This document shows positions 19,335-29,108 of a stretch of DNA of 64,000 nucleotides, one piece after another (positions within the stretch are counted from its first letter, which is position 1; each line of letters opens with the position of its first letter). Below the pieces are notes generated by a model. That model was not told the origin of the DNA, did not search any database, and was given only the letters and a program-made list of their open reading frames with translations. A program made the position numbers and the translations under genes. This DNA is from Novosphingobium arvoryzae (lineage in GTDB: Bacteria; Pseudomonadota; Alphaproteobacteria; Sphingomonadales; Sphingomonadaceae), in contig NZ_BMZD01000006.1 of the NCBI RefSeq assembly GCF_014652615.1, positions 1 to 64,000 of the forward strand, read 5' to 3'.

Positions 19335-19808
19335 TTACAGCGCCTGCGCAGCGGCCAGCACTTCGGCGGCGTGGCCCTTGACCTTCACCTTGTCCCAGAT
19401 CCGGGCGATCCGGCCATCGGGACCGACCAGGTAGGTCGCGCGGACCATGCCCATGTAGGTGCGGCCGTACATCGACTTTTCGGTCCAGATGCCCAGCGCG
19501 TCGGACAGCCCGCCTTCCTCGGCATCGCTGGCCAGCGGCGCGGTCAGGGCGTGCTTTTCGATGAACTTCTGGTGCTTTTTCGGCGGGTCCTTCGACACCC
19601 CCAGCAGCGCGGTACCAGCGGCCGCGAACTGGTCCGCCAGCTCGGAAAAGTCCTTGTTTTCGGTGGTGCAGCCGGGCGTGTCATCCTTGGGATAGAAGAA
19701 CAGCACCAGCTTGCGCCCGGCAAAGTCCGACGGGCGGACGCTGCTGCCATCAGGGGTCGTCATCGCCACATCGGGCAGGGTATCGCCAACGGCAGGGAAC
19801 GTGCTCAT
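19335..19808 (-). CDS. bcp: Thioredoxin-dependent peroxiredoxin, BCP type
   Basis: A 157-residue peroxiredoxin reducing hydroperoxides. I use the ATG at 19808 (MSTFPAVGD), which shares its A with the glnE stop codon, a sign of translational coupling. The peroxidatic Cys47 lies in FYPKDDTPGCTTEN. The resolving cysteine that many BCP proteins have five residues later is absent (ENKDF instead), so the enzyme is probably of the one-Cys or atypical kind. Confidence 0.9.
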   Translation of the reverse strand: MSTFPAVGDTLPDVAMTTPDGSSVRPSDFAGRKLVLFFYPKDDTPGCTTENKDFSELADQFAAAGTALLGVSKDPPKKHQKFIEKHALTAPLASDAEEGGLSDALGIWTEKSMYGRTYMGMVRATYLVGPDGRIARIWDKVKVKGHAAEVLAAAQAL

Positions 19809-22534
19809 CATTCGATCTCCAGTGTTTCGCCAAAGGTCGCCTGCCATACGGCAGCAACCGCGCGGCGCGATTGGGCCAGAGCCTCCAGCAGCGCATCCCA
19901 GCCGGGGCAGCCGCAGGCCCGGGCCAGAACATCGCGCGCCGCGGGCGGCGGAGTTTCCGCGTCGGGCGCCAGCAGCCGCGCCGCGATCAGGAAGCGCCCC
20001 AATACTCCGTGCGCGGCGCGCAGCGAAGACGGCACAAGGCCCGCCTCCTCAAGCCCCGCCAGCGCGGCGGGGATCGACGGCGCCAGCCCCGCACCATCAC
20101 GCAGCTGCAGATAATGGGCGATGAATTCGACATCAACCAGCCCGCCCCGCGCCAGCTTGACGTCGAGCGCGCTCTTGGCCGGCTTGTGCTCGGCCATGCG
20201 GGCGCGCATTTCCAGCACTTCGCCGCGCAGCTTGTCCGGATCGCGCTTCAGCGTCAGGACATCGCGGACGATCCGTTCCAGCGCGGCGCGGCCTTCGGGC
20301 GGGCCATAGACCACGCGGGCGCGGGCGAGCGCCATGTGTTCCCACGTCCAGGCCTGTTCGCGCTGATAGCGCTCGAAACTGCCCAGGCTGACTGCCAGTG
20401 GCCCCTGATCGCCCGAGGGGCGCAGCCGGGTATCGACTTCGTAGAGCGCGCCTTCCGCGGTCGGCACCGACAGCGCGGCGGTTATCCGCTGCGCCAGCCG
20501 GTTGAAATAGAGCGTTGCGCCCAATGGCCGCCGCCCGTCGCTTTCGCTGGCGTGATCGCCGGTGAACAGGAACACCAGATCGAGGTCCGACGCATGGGTC
20601 AGCGCCCCGCCGCCCATCCGCCCCAGCCCCAGCGTGACCAGCTGCCCGCCCGCGATCCGCCCGTGCGCGCGTTCAAACTCCGCAATCGTCGCGTCGGCCA
20701 GCACGGCGAGGGCGGCCTCCGCCACGCGGGCAAGGCCCTGCCCGATTTCCATCGGATCGCGCGCGCCCTCAACCAGCTGCACGCCCAGCGCGAAGCGGCG
20801 TTCACCGACCCGGCGGCGCACCCGGTCGAGCACCTGCTGGTAATCGTCATCCGTCTCGCCCCGCGCGAATTCCGCCACCAGCGTCGGCACATCGCCCGGC
20901 AGGTCGAACGCACTGGCGTCGATCAGCGGATCGAGCAGGTCCGCGCGCCGCGCCAGCGCATCGGCCAGCGGCGGAGCCAGGCTGAGAATCCGCGCCAGCA
21001 ATTCCAGCAGCGCGGGCCGTGCTTCCAGCAGGCGGAACAGGTTGACCGCCGAGGGCAGATTGCCGAGCAGTTCCTCCCACCTGAGCAGCGCCCGCTCCGG
21101 CTCTGGCGAGGCGGCGAACGCGGTCAGCAGCGGGCCTTGAATCGCGTCATAGGCGGCGCGGGCCGCCTCGGTCCGCAGCGCGCGCAGCTTGCCGTCGCGC
21201 CAGCTGGCGATGCGCGCGGCCAGCGCGGCGGGATCGGCAAAGCCCAGCCGCTGCAGCTCCCCGGCCAGCGCCTCGCCCGCCGGGGCGGCAACCGCCACGA
21301 CGGTACCTTCCTGCGCGTGCTGGGCGATCAGCCGATCATACCGCCGCCCGACCTCCTCGGTAATCGCGGTCAATTCCGCGACCAGCGCCGCGCCATCGGG
21401 CAGCCCGTCCAGCTGTGCGACATTGTCGAGCGCGGCGGGGTCCAGCGGCAGTTTGTGGGTCTGCTGGTCGGCCACCATCTGCAAGCGGTGCTCCACCTGC
21501 CGCAGCCGGTCATAGCTTTCGCCCAGCAGCACCGCATCGGCGGGGTCGATCAGCCCGACGTCGGCCAGCGCATCCAGCGTGGCGCGGGTGCCGCGCAGGC
21601 GCAGCGCCGGTTGCCGTCCGCCGTGGATCAGCTGATGGGTCTGGGCGAAGAACTCCACCTCGCGGATGCCGCCGCGCCCCTTTTTGAGGTCGAACCCCGG
21701 CCCCGGCACCATCGGGCCGCCGTGGCTGGCGCGGATGCGGCCCGTCAGCCGGCCGATTTCCGCAATCGCGCCGAAATCCAGGCTCTTGCGCCATACGAAC
21801 GGACGGATCGCGGCCAGGAACGCCTCGCCCGCGGCGACATCGCCCGCGCAGGCCCGCGCCCGGATGAAGGCCGCGCGCTCCCACGCCAGGGCAGAGCTTT
21901 CGTAATGGCTCAGCGCCGCCTCGATCGGAATCGCCAGCGGGCTGACCTCGCTTGCCGGACGCAGCCGCAGATCAACCCGGAAGACATAGCCCTCATGAGT
22001 GACGTGGCTCATCGTTTCCATCAGCGCGCGGGCGACGCGCTGTGCCGCCTCGCCCGGTTCGTCGCGCTCGCGCCGGGGTAGCAGCGCCGGGTCATATAGC
22101 AGGATCGGATCGATATCCGACGAGTAGTTCAGTTCCTGCGCGCCGTGCTTGCCCAGCGCGAGCGCGAGGAACCCCGCAGGCTCCGCATCGGGCACGCGGC
22201 GGCGGATCGCATCGGCAATCGCGGCATCGAGCGACCGGTCGGCAAAGGCGGACAATTCCTCCGTCACGGTCAGCAGCGGGAATGCTCCGGCCAGATCGCC
22301 CACCGCCAGCGCAACCGCCAGCGCCAGCTTCTCCCGGCGCAGCGCACTGCCCACGCTGTCACAGTCCGCCCCGGCAGCCTTGGCCCAGCCCAGCGCGCCG
22401 TTGCCGTCCCCGGCGGCCAGCAGCGCTTCCAGCCCCGGCAGGCGGTCCAGCCCCGTGGCAAGGTAGGGTGCGTGGGCCCGCGCCCGCGCCAGTGCTCCGG
22501 TCCAGTCGGCGGCAGGGGTAGTGGCAGCAGTCAT
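19808..22534 (-). CDS. glnE: Bifunctional glutamine synthetase adenylyltransferase/deadenylyltransferase
   Basis: A 908-residue protein with two nucleotidyltransferase domains. One adenylylates and the other deadenylylates glutamine synthetase in response to PII. The N-terminal motif LGKHGAQELNYSSDIDPILL and the C-terminal motif LGRMGGGALTHASDLDLVFL both keep the catalytic Asp pair, so both activities should be present. I start at the ATG at 22534; the longer frame begins with TTG 33 nt upstream. It is divergent from the M28 peptidase and leads glnE-bcp-DUF455. Confidence 0.93.
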   Translation of the reverse strand: MTAATTPAADWTGALARARAHAPYLATGLDRLPGLEALLAAGDGNGALGWAKAAGADCDSVGSALRREKLALAVALAVGDLAGAFPLLTVTEELSAFADRSLDAAIADAIRRRVPDAEPAGFLALALGKHGAQELNYSSDIDPILLYDPALLPRRERDEPGEAAQRVARALMETMSHVTHEGYVFRVDLRLRPASEVSPLAIPIEAALSHYESSALAWERAAFIRARACAGDVAAGEAFLAAIRPFVWRKSLDFGAIAEIGRLTGRIRASHGGPMVPGPGFDLKKGRGGIREVEFFAQTHQLIHGGRQPALRLRGTRATLDALADVGLIDPADAVLLGESYDRLRQVEHRLQMVADQQTHKLPLDPAALDNVAQLDGLPDGAALVAELTAITEEVGRRYDRLIAQHAQEGTVVAVAAPAGEALAGELQRLGFADPAALAARIASWRDGKLRALRTEAARAAYDAIQGPLLTAFAASPEPERALLRWEELLGNLPSAVNLFRLLEARPALLELLARILSLAPPLADALARRADLLDPLIDASAFDLPGDVPTLVAEFARGETDDDYQQVLDRVRRRVGERRFALGVQLVEGARDPMEIGQGLARVAEAALAVLADATIAEFERAHGRIAGGQLVTLGLGRMGGGALTHASDLDLVFLFTGDHASESDGRRPLGATLYFNRLAQRITAALSVPTAEGALYEVDTRLRPSGDQGPLAVSLGSFERYQREQAWTWEHMALARARVVYGPPEGRAALERIVRDVLTLKRDPDKLRGEVLEMRARMAEHKPAKSALDVKLARGGLVDVEFIAHYLQLRDGAGLAPSIPAALAGLEEAGLVPSSLRAAHGVLGRFLIAARLLAPDAETPPPAARDVLARACGCPGWDALLEALAQSRRAVAAVWQATFGETLEIE

Positions 22535-22656
22535 CACGGCCCGCGATGCCCGCTGATCGTCGGGCAATCAAGTCGTTCGTCGCACGCGCGCTTGCGGGGG
22601 CCGCGCGGACCTGCCAATCGGCGGGCAACTGTCGCACCTGTTGGAGCCATCACCTT

Positions 22657-24333
22657 ATGAAGCTTCGCCTGACCCTGCTGGCCGCGTCCGCGCTGGCCGT
22701 TTCAACCGCCGCCACCGCCAAGCCCGCGCCGATCCCGGTGGTGAAGCCGGTGCCGGTATCGGAACAGTTGCTGGAGGAGATGGTCCGCACGCTCGCCTCG
22801 GACGAATTCGAGGGCCGCGCGCCGAGCACGCCGGGTGAGGACAAGACGGTTGCCTACCTGATCGAGAAGTTCAAGGCGGCGGGCCTTCAGCCCGGCAACA
22901 AGGGCAGCTGGACGCAGGATGTCCCCACCGTGGAAATCACCGCGCAGAACAGCGCTGGCCTCGCCGTGACCGGCGGAAAGGACACGATGCTGTTCGCCTA
23001 TGGCAAGGATTTCGTCGCCGGCAGCTATCGCGTCACGCCGCAGACCGACATCCGCGATGCCGAACTGGTGTTCGTCGGCTATGGCATCAACGCCCCGGAA
23101 CTCGGCTGGAACGACTATGCCGGGATCGACATGAAGGGGAAGATCGCGGTCATCCTCGTCAACGACCCGGACTGGGCGCAAGAGGGCGAGGACGGCCTGT
23201 TCAAGGGGCGCCGGATGACCTGGTATGGCCGCTGGCCCTATAAGTTCGAGGAAGCCGCCCGGCAAGGCGCGGCAGGCGCGCTGATCGTGCATGATACCTT
23301 CCCCGCCGCCTATGGCTGGAACGTGGTCGAATCGAGTTGGACCGGGGCGCAGTATTTCGTGGCCAAGCCCAACGACGCGATGGACCAGACCGCCGCGAAC
23401 GGGTGGGTCCAGCAGGACGTCGCCAGGCAGATCGTCGCCGCCGCCGGTCAGGACCTGGGCCAACTGACCGCCGCTGCCAAGCAGAAGGGCTTCAAGCCGG
23501 TCCCGCTGGGGCTGAAGGCCAGCCTGAAGTTCGACAACCAGATCCGCCGGGGTCAGTCGCGCAACGTGATCGGGGTGCTGCCGGGCAAGAAGCGCCCGGA
23601 CGAATACGTGCTCTACACCGCGCACTGGGATCACCTGGGCCGCTGCAAGCCCAACGCCAAGGGCGATGACATCTGCAACGGCGCGGTCGACAACGCCACC
23701 GGCACCGCGATGCTGGCCGCGCTGGCGCAGGCCAACGTCAAGGCCGGCCCGGCCGATCGCAGCCAGGTGTTCCTGGCGGTAACGCTGGAAGAATCGGGCC
23801 TGCTGGGGTCTGAATTCTATGCCCAGAACCCGCCCTTCCCGCTGAACAAGACCGTCGGCGGGGTGAACATGGACGCGCTGATGCCGGGCCAGCCCGCCCG
23901 CGACGTGCAGGTGACCGGCGGCGACAAGTCCGACCTCACCCGCTACCTCAAGGCCGCAATGGCCGAGATGAAGCTGACCCTTGCGCCGGAAGAACACATC
24001 GAGCGCGGCTATTACTACCGCTCCGACCATTTCAGCATGGCCAAGCGCGGCGTGCCGATGTTCTATGTCGGGCGCGGCAGCGATTGGGTGCCGGGCGGCA
24101 AGGCCGCTGCCGATGCGGCGGGCGGGGCCTACAACAGCACGGACTATCACCAGGCCAGCGATGAATATAACGGCAAGTGGGACTGGTCGGGCATCGTGCA
24201 GGAAGGCGAGCTTTATTACCGCCTCGGCCGGATGCTGGCGATGACCACCGACTGGCCGAACTGGCACCCCACCGACGAATTCCGCGCGGTCCGCGACCAG
24301 AGCCGCGCCGCCAAGACCAAGCCGGGGAAGTAA
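22657..24333 (+). CDS. M28 family zinc aminopeptidase, exported
   Basis: A 558-residue periplasmic or secreted peptidase. The ATG at 22657 opens a clear signal peptide (MKLRLTLLAASALAVSTAATA); the longer frame upstream is unlikely. A PA-like insert lies at about 100-250. The M28 zinc ligands are all visible: AHWDHLG, NGAVDNATG, LEESGLLGSEFY, a mid-domain Asp in GGVNMDAL and SDHFSM. The probable reaction is removal of N-terminal amino acids from peptides. It is followed after only six nucleotides by aguA, suggesting cotranscription. Confidence 0.9.
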   Translation: MKLRLTLLAASALAVSTAATAKPAPIPVVKPVPVSEQLLEEMVRTLASDEFEGRAPSTPGEDKTVAYLIEKFKAAGLQPGNKGSWTQDVPTVEITAQNSAGLAVTGGKDTMLFAYGKDFVAGSYRVTPQTDIRDAELVFVGYGINAPELGWNDYAGIDMKGKIAVILVNDPDWAQEGEDGLFKGRRMTWYGRWPYKFEEAARQGAAGALIVHDTFPAAYGWNVVESSWTGAQYFVAKPNDAMDQTAANGWVQQDVARQIVAAAGQDLGQLTAAAKQKGFKPVPLGLKASLKFDNQIRRGQSRNVIGVLPGKKRPDEYVLYTAHWDHLGRCKPNAKGDDICNGAVDNATGTAMLAALAQANVKAGPADRSQVFLAVTLEESGLLGSEFYAQNPPFPLNKTVGGVNMDALMPGQPARDVQVTGGDKSDLTRYLKAAMAEMKLTLAPEEHIERGYYYRSDHFSMAKRGVPMFYVGRGSDWVPGGKAAADAAGGAYNSTDYHQASDEYNGKWDWSGIVQEGELYYRLGRMLAMTTDWPNWHPTDEFRAVRDQSRAAKTKPGK

Positions 24334-24339
24334 GCCGTC

Positions 24340-25326
24340 ATGACCCAATCAACGCTGCGGATGCCGCCCGAATGGCATCCGCAACAGTGGCTGTGGATCG
24401 GCTTTCCGCACGATCCGGTGGAATGGCCGGGCTTTCTGGAACGCGCGCAGGAACAGGTCGCCGCCTTTGCCAGCGCAGTGGCCGACAGCGGGCAGGAAGC
24501 CCGCCTGATCGTTCGGGACGAAGCTAACGCCGCGCGGGCGCGGGCGCTATGTTCGGGCGCGGTGCGGATCGAGATCCGCCGCTATGGCGATATCTGGCTG
24601 CGCGACACCGGGCCGCTGGTGGTGCAGGACGGCGCGCGCCAGGTCGCCCGCCGGTTCGGCTTCAACGGCTGGGGCGGCAAATACCTGATGGACGGCGATC
24701 AGGAAATCGGCGCGGAACTGGCGATGAGCGCAGATCTGCCCGTGGAGACCTGCGACTGGGTGCTGGAAGGCGGCGCGCTCGACACCGATGGCACCGGGCT
24801 GGTCGCCACCACCGAGCAATGCCTACTCAACCCCAATCGCAACCCGCACCTGACCCGCGCCGATCTGGAAATGCGCCTTGCCCGCGACCTGGGGTTCGAC
24901 CGGGTTCTGTGGCTGGGCGATGGGCTGATCAACGATCACACCGACGGCCATGTCGACAACCTTGCCCGATTCGTCGCGCCGAACGTGCTGGCCCTGCCGC
25001 GCGCGACCGGGGCGAACGATCCCAACGCCGCGATCTATGCGGATGCCAAGGCCCGCGCCGAGGCCTTCGGCGTGACGGTGCGCGAAGTCCCCTCGCCCGG
25101 CCGGGTGGAAACGGACGGGCGGATCGAACCGGCCAGCTACATGAACTTTGCCATCACCACGAAACTGGTGGTCGTCCCCACCGCCGGGACCGCGCACGAT
25201 GCAGACGGCGTGGCCGCGATTGCGGAGCTGTTCCCCGACCGCGACGTGATCGGCTTGCCCGCAGACGCCGTGCTGGCGGGTGGCGGCAGTTTCCACTGTG
25301 GCAGCCAGCAGATGCCGGTGCTGTAA
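24340..25326 (+). CDS. aguA: Agmatine deiminase
   Basis: A 328-residue guanidino-group-modifying enzyme converting agmatine to N-carbamoylputrescine and ammonia, an arginine-to-putrescine route. Family motifs include RDTGPLVVQ, FNGWGGKY, EGGALDTDGTG, NDHTDGHVDN and the nucleophile loop GGGSFHCGSQQ with the catalytic Cys. Length is normal. No aguB (carbamoylputrescine amidase) is in the window. It follows the M28 peptidase by six nucleotides. Confidence 0.92.
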   Translation: MTQSTLRMPPEWHPQQWLWIGFPHDPVEWPGFLERAQEQVAAFASAVADSGQEARLIVRDEANAARARALCSGAVRIEIRRYGDIWLRDTGPLVVQDGARQVARRFGFNGWGGKYLMDGDQEIGAELAMSADLPVETCDWVLEGGALDTDGTGLVATTEQCLLNPNRNPHLTRADLEMRLARDLGFDRVLWLGDGLINDHTDGHVDNLARFVAPNVLALPRATGANDPNAAIYADAKARAEAFGVTVREVPSPGRVETDGRIEPASYMNFAITTKLVVVPTAGTAHDADGVAAIAELFPDRDVIGLPADAVLAGGGSFHCGSQQMPVL

Positions 25327-25348
25327 AGCCTCCCCCTTCGGCTGAAGT

Positions 25349-25450
25349 CCCGCCCGTCCTGAGCTTGTCGAAGGACTGCCCTTCTTTTTGCGGCCCAACC
25401 CTGCGGCCCCAAGTGAAGGACAGTGCCTCGACAAGTTCCGCACAGGCGGG
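25349..25450. repeat. Imperfect palindromic dispersed repeat
   Basis: Two 36-nt arms (25349-25384 and 25415-25450) are complementary at about 29 of 36 positions and flank a 30-nt spacer. The left arm contains CCTGAGCTTGTCGAAGGAC, a word I know as a high-copy dispersed repeat in sphingomonads and some other proteobacteria. It lies between aguA and hppD and could also act as a transcription barrier. Confidence 0.65.
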
Positions 25451-25509
25451 GTGGGGGCGATGGCGCACATCGCGGCCCCAACCTTGACTCCCCCGCTCCA
25501 CACACTTAG

Positions 25510-25530
25510 TTTCAAATGCAACTTTTGAAA
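25510..25530. promoter_or_regulatory. Candidate operator upstream of hppD
   Basis: TTTCAAA and TTTGAAA are exact inverted arms separated by seven nucleotides, 17 nt before the hppD start. The position and AT-rich composition suggest a repressor or activator site for the tyrosine catabolic pair hppD-VOC. The regulator is not evident in the window. Confidence 0.45.
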
Positions 25531-25546
25531 TGCGGAGCATTCCCCC

Positions 25547-26647
25547 ATGGCCGACCTGTTCGACAACCCGCTGGGCCTCGACGGTTTTGAGTTCATCGAA
25601 TTCTGCGCGCCTGAAAAGGGCCTGCTGGAACCGGTGTTCGCCGCGATGGGCTTCACCCATGTCGCCAACCACCGTTCCAAGGACGTGCAGCTGTGGCGGC
25701 AGGGCGGGATCAACCTGATCGCCAACTATGAGCAGCGCAGCCCGGCCGCCTATTTCGCGCAGGAACATGGGCCGTCCGCTTGCGGGATGGGCTGGCGCGT
25801 GCGCGATGCGGCCAAGGCTTACGCCCAAGCGATCGAGCGCGGGGCCGAGCCGGTGGAAAGCCGCACCGGGGTGATGGAGCTGCGCCTGCCCGCGTTTCGC
25901 GGGATCGGCGGCTCGATCATCTATCTGATCGACCGCTATGAAGGGCAGGAACACGGCGACCTGTCGATCTATGACATCGACTTCGTCTGGCTGCCCGGCG
26001 TGGACCGCCACCCCGTGGGCGCGGGGCTGCACACGATCGATCACCTGACGCACAACGTCTATGGCGGGCGCATGGCGCACTGGGCGGCGTTCTATGAACG
26101 GATCGCCGGTTTCCGCGAGATCCGCTATTTCGACATCAAGGGCGAATATACCGGCCTCACCAGCAAGGCGATGACCGCGCCCGACGGCAAGATCCGCATT
26201 CCCCTGAACGAAGAGGGCAAGGCCGGCGGCGGCCAGATCGACGAATTCCTGCGTGCCTACAACGGCGAGGGCATTCAGCACATCGCCTTTGCCTGCGACG
26301 ACCTGATCGGCGCGTGGGACCAGCTGAAAGCGCTCGGCACCCCGTTCATGACCGCCCCGCCCGCGACTTATTACGAGATGCTGGAAGAGCGCCTGCCCGG
26401 CCACGGCGAGCCGGTGGCCGAATTGCAGCGGCGCGGCATCCTGCTGGATGGCTCCACCACGGCGGGCGATCCGCGCCTGTTGCTGCAAATCTTCTCCGAA
26501 ACGCAGATCGGCCCGGTGTTCTTCGAATTCATCCAGCGCAAGAAGGATGAAGGGTTCGGCGAAGGCAACTTCACCGCGCTGTTCGAAAGCATGGAACGCG
26601 ACCAGCTGCGGCGCGGCGCGCTGCAAGTGGAAGGAGCCGGTCAGTGA
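25547..26647 (+). CDS. hppD: 4-Hydroxyphenylpyruvate dioxygenase
   Basis: A 366-residue Fe(II) enzyme converting 4-hydroxyphenylpyruvate to homogentisate in tyrosine degradation. It has two VOC domains. The iron ligands are visible in IDHLTHNV (His), GIQHIAFAC (His) and [10 protein letters not shown] (Glu), and the C-terminal [13 protein letters not shown] is diagnostic. The downstream VOC gene overlaps its stop by four bases. Homogentisate dioxygenase and later pathway genes are not in the window. Confidence 0.95.
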   Translation: MADLFDNPLGLDGFEFIEFCAPEKGLLEPVFAAMGFTHVANHRSKDVQLWRQGGINLIANYEQRSPAAYFAQEHGPSACGMGWRVRDAAKAYAQAIERGAEPVESRTGVMELRLPAFRGIGGSIIYLIDRYEGQEHGDLSIYDIDFVWLPGVDRHPVGAGLHTIDHLTHNVYGGRMAHWAAFYERIAGFREIRYFDIKGEYTGLTSKAMTAPDGKIRIPLNEEGKAGGGQIDEFLRAYNGEGIQHIAFACDDLIGAWDQLKALGTPFMTAPPATYYEMLEERLPGHGEPVAELQRRGILLDGSTTAGDPRLLLQIFSETQIGPVFFEFIQRKKDEGFGEGNFTALFESMERDQLRRGALQVEGAGQ

Positions 26648-27201
26648 GCCCGCCCCCCTCGCTCAAGCGCATCCACCACGTCGCCTATCGCTGCCGCGAC
26701 GCGAAAGAGACGGTCGAATGGTATTCCCGCGTGCTGGGGATGACCTACACCACCGCCTTTGCCGAGGATCACGTGCCGTCCACCGGGGCCTATGATCCCT
26801 ACATGCACGTGTTCCTCGATTGCGGCGGCGGCAACGTGCTGGCGTTTTTCGAACTGCCGCAGCAGCCCGAAATGGGCCGCGATGCCAACACCCCCGAATG
26901 GGTTCAGCACCTGGCGTTCGAGGTCGAGGACCTGAACGCGCTGCTCGCGGCGAAAGCGCATATCGAGGCGCAGGGGATCGAAGTGCTGGGGCCGACCTAC
27001 CACGGCATCTTCCGCTCGATCTATTTCTTCGATCCCAACGGCCACCGGCTGGAACTGGCCTGCAACATCGGCACGCCCGACCAGTACGCCGAACTGCGCG
27101 CGCTGGCCCCGGTAATGCTCAACGAATGGGCCGCCACCAAACGCGCGCCCCGCCACGCGGCGTGGCTGCACGAGGACCCGGCGGAGCGGGGCGAGGGATA
27201 A
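26644..27201 (+). CDS. VOC (glyoxalase-fold) family protein
   Basis: A 185-residue protein with a GTG start overlapping the hppD stop. One paired beta-alpha-beta-beta-beta module carries candidate metal ligands in [16 protein letters not shown] and HRLELAC, so it may be a dioxygenase, isomerase or glyoxalase-like enzyme. Translational coupling to hppD suggests a role in tyrosine or homogentisate metabolism, but the reaction is unknown. Confidence 0.8.
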   Translation: MSPPPSLKRIHHVAYRCRDAKETVEWYSRVLGMTYTTAFAEDHVPSTGAYDPYMHVFLDCGGGNVLAFFELPQQPEMGRDANTPEWVQHLAFEVEDLNALLAAKAHIEAQGIEVLGPTYHGIFRSIYFFDPNGHRLELACNIGTPDQYAELRALAPVMLNEWAATKRAPRHAAWLHEDPAERGEG

Positions 27202-27219
27202 CCCCTCACCCCTTACCGC

Positions 27220-28707
27220 TCAAACTTCGCCCGGCACCTTAACCCGCAGCATCGCCGCTGCGGCCAGCACCAGCGTTCCGGCGGCAAAGGCCATGGTCCA
27301 GATCGGCTGATCGGGGAAGAACGCCTTCATGATCGAACCCATCACGGTTGCCACCAGCAGCTGCGGCACCACCACGAACACGTTGAACAGGCCCATGTAG
27401 ATGCCCAGCTTCGCCTGCGGCAGGCTGCTCGCGAGGATCGCGTAAGGCATGGCGAGGATCGAGGCCCAGGCGATGCCGACGCCCACTTCCGCGAACAGCA
27501 GGTGCGCGGGATCGGTCAGCACGAAGAAGCTGGCATAGCCCGCCGCGCCCGCCAGCAGGCAGGCGACGTGGGTCTTCGCCTTGCCGATCCGGCGGGACAG
27601 CCAGGGCAGCAGGGTCAGCGCGGCGACGGCTGCAACGCCGTTATAGACCGAGAACAGCACACCCACCCAGTTGCCCGCATCCTGATAGGCCGCGCTGGCG
27701 GGATCGGCCGAACCGAAGAAGTTCTGCGCCACCACCGGGGTCGTGTTGATCCACATGATGAACAGCGCCGACCAGCTGAAAAACTGCACCAGCGCCAGCC
27801 GCTTCATCAGCTCCGGCATCCCGGAAAAGTCCCCGACGATGCTGGACAGCATGTTCGCGCCGCGTCCCGCGCGGGCCAGCCGGATTGCGATGTGGCTGAT
27901 CAGGCCGTAGCCGATCAGCAGCAGCGCCAGCAGGTAGACTTCCTTTTCCAGCGCGTATTGCTCGGTCACCAGCGCCAGCAGCGCGCCCGCGCCGATCCAC
28001 CAGAACGGGGCGGCGCTGGAGCGGCCCGCCAGACTGGCTCCGGCGTCGACGGGAGCGGCTTCATCGCCATAGGCCTGCAATTCCTCGGGCGAATATTCGC
28101 GCGTCGTCAGCACGGTCCAGAGCACGGCGGCAAACAGCGCCGCGCCGCCTGCCCAGAAGCTGAACCGCACGGTATCGGGAATGCTGCCCGCCGCTGCCTC
28201 GTTCGACACGCCGAAGTGGTCGAGCACATAGGGAAACAGCGATCCGACCACCGCGCCCGCGCCGATGAAGGCGGTCTGCACCGCGTAACCGGCGGTGTGC
28301 TGGTCCTTGCGCAGCATATCGCCCACAAAGGCGCGGAACGGCTCCATCGAGATGTTGAGGCTGGCGTCCAGCACCCACAACAGCACCGCCGCGATCAGCA
28401 GCGCGTCGCTTTGGGGCATGGCGAACAACGAAAGCGCCGCCAGCACCGCCCCCAGCAGGAAATAGGGCCGCCGCCGCCCCAGCCTGCCCAGCCAGGTGCG
28501 ATCCGACAAGTGCCCGATGATCGGCTGCACCAGCAGGCCCGTCAGCGGCGCGGCGACCCACAGCGCGGGCAGATCGTCCAGGCTTGAGCCGAGCGACTGG
28601 AACACCCGGCTCATGTTCGCGTTTTGCAGCGCGAAGCCGATCTGGATACCAAAGAATCCGAAACTGATGTTGAACAGCCCTGCCCAGCCCTGCCGCGGCT
28701 TTTCCAT
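27220..28707 (-). CDS. MFS sugar transporter, SLC45-like
   Basis: A 495-residue inner-membrane protein with 12 predicted helices, started at the ATG at 28707 behind a GAGGG site. The segments GLLVQPIIGHLSDRTWLGRLGRRRPYF and DASLNISMEPFRAFVGDML (first part before the long central loop) are typical of proton-coupled disaccharide transporters of the SLC45 or maltose-sucrose type. It faces away from a LacI regulator and an alpha-glucan locus. Import of maltose, glucose or short maltodextrins released in the periplasm is the natural inference. A candidate LacI operator lies 65 nt upstream. Confidence 0.85.
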   Translation of the reverse strand: MEKPRQGWAGLFNISFGFFGIQIGFALQNANMSRVFQSLGSSLDDLPALWVAAPLTGLLVQPIIGHLSDRTWLGRLGRRRPYFLLGAVLAALSLFAMPQSDALLIAAVLLWVLDASLNISMEPFRAFVGDMLRKDQHTAGYAVQTAFIGAGAVVGSLFPYVLDHFGVSNEAAAGSIPDTVRFSFWAGGAALFAAVLWTVLTTREYSPEELQAYGDEAAPVDAGASLAGRSSAAPFWWIGAGALLALVTEQYALEKEVYLLALLLIGYGLISHIAIRLARAGRGANMLSSIVGDFSGMPELMKRLALVQFFSWSALFIMWINTTPVVAQNFFGSADPASAAYQDAGNWVGVLFSVYNGVAAVAALTLLPWLSRRIGKAKTHVACLLAGAAGYASFFVLTDPAHLLFAEVGVGIAWASILAMPYAILASSLPQAKLGIYMGLFNVFVVVPQLLVATVMGSIMKAFFPDQPIWTMAFAAGTLVLAAAAMLRVKVPGEV

Positions 28708-28771
28708 GCCTTGCCCTCGATCCCTGAAATTATGGCTCCTGCGTTGCACGGCGCGCGGCCGGGGACAACAC

Positions 28772-28784
28772 GCATACGAATACG
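28772..28784. promoter_or_regulatory. Candidate LacI-family operator, transporter promoter
   Basis: GCATACGAATACG on the plus strand is the complement of CGTATTCGTATGC. It matches the word CGTATACGTATGC in the TonB receptor promoter at 30206-30218 in 12 of 13 positions. It lies 65 nt upstream of the sugar transporter start. Confidence 0.55.
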
Positions 28785-28799
28785 TTCTTGTTGGGGTGC

Positions 28800-29000
28800 G
28801 CTATTCGCCTCCGCGAATAGCTTGCGGCACCAGCCCGCTCCCCCACCCGGCCACCCATTCAGGATACACTTCCGTGGGTGGTCGGGTGGGGGAGCGGGCT
28901 GGTGCCGCAAGGACAGGCCGGATGGCCTGTCCGCACCCAATAAACAACTTCGGGCGGGGGAGCGGGATGGCACAGCAAGCCAATCGCGGAGGCGATTGGC
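28800..29000. repeat. Composite palindromic repeat, copy 1, with a degenerate half-copy
   Basis: The core is a pair of 36-nt arms (28822-28857 and 28875-28910) complementary at 35 of 36 positions around a 17-nt loop. A small perfect 9-bp hairpin sits on each side: 28800-28821 (arms GCTATTCGC and complement) and 28911-28932 (arms GGACAGGCC and complement). Further right, 28951-28975 resembles the right core arm with changes and is followed by a third 9-bp hairpin at 28979-29000. Each outer hairpin is followed by GCACCCA. The same core recurs at 41214-41295. It occupies most of the 401-nt gap between the transporter and the LacI gene. Confidence 0.8.
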
Positions 29001-29108
29001 GCACCCAGCAAATACCCCCCAAAACCCGCACTTGCCGCCAGACTGCCCCGCGCTTAGTCTGCGTCCATCTTTGACGGCGTAACAGCGCCATCGGGACGGG
29101 GAGAGCGC

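Noticed and set aside
19871..22081. 736-codon plus-strand frame
   Set aside because: Antisense to glnE, whose two nucleotidyltransferase motifs are complete; this frame has no recognisable fold.
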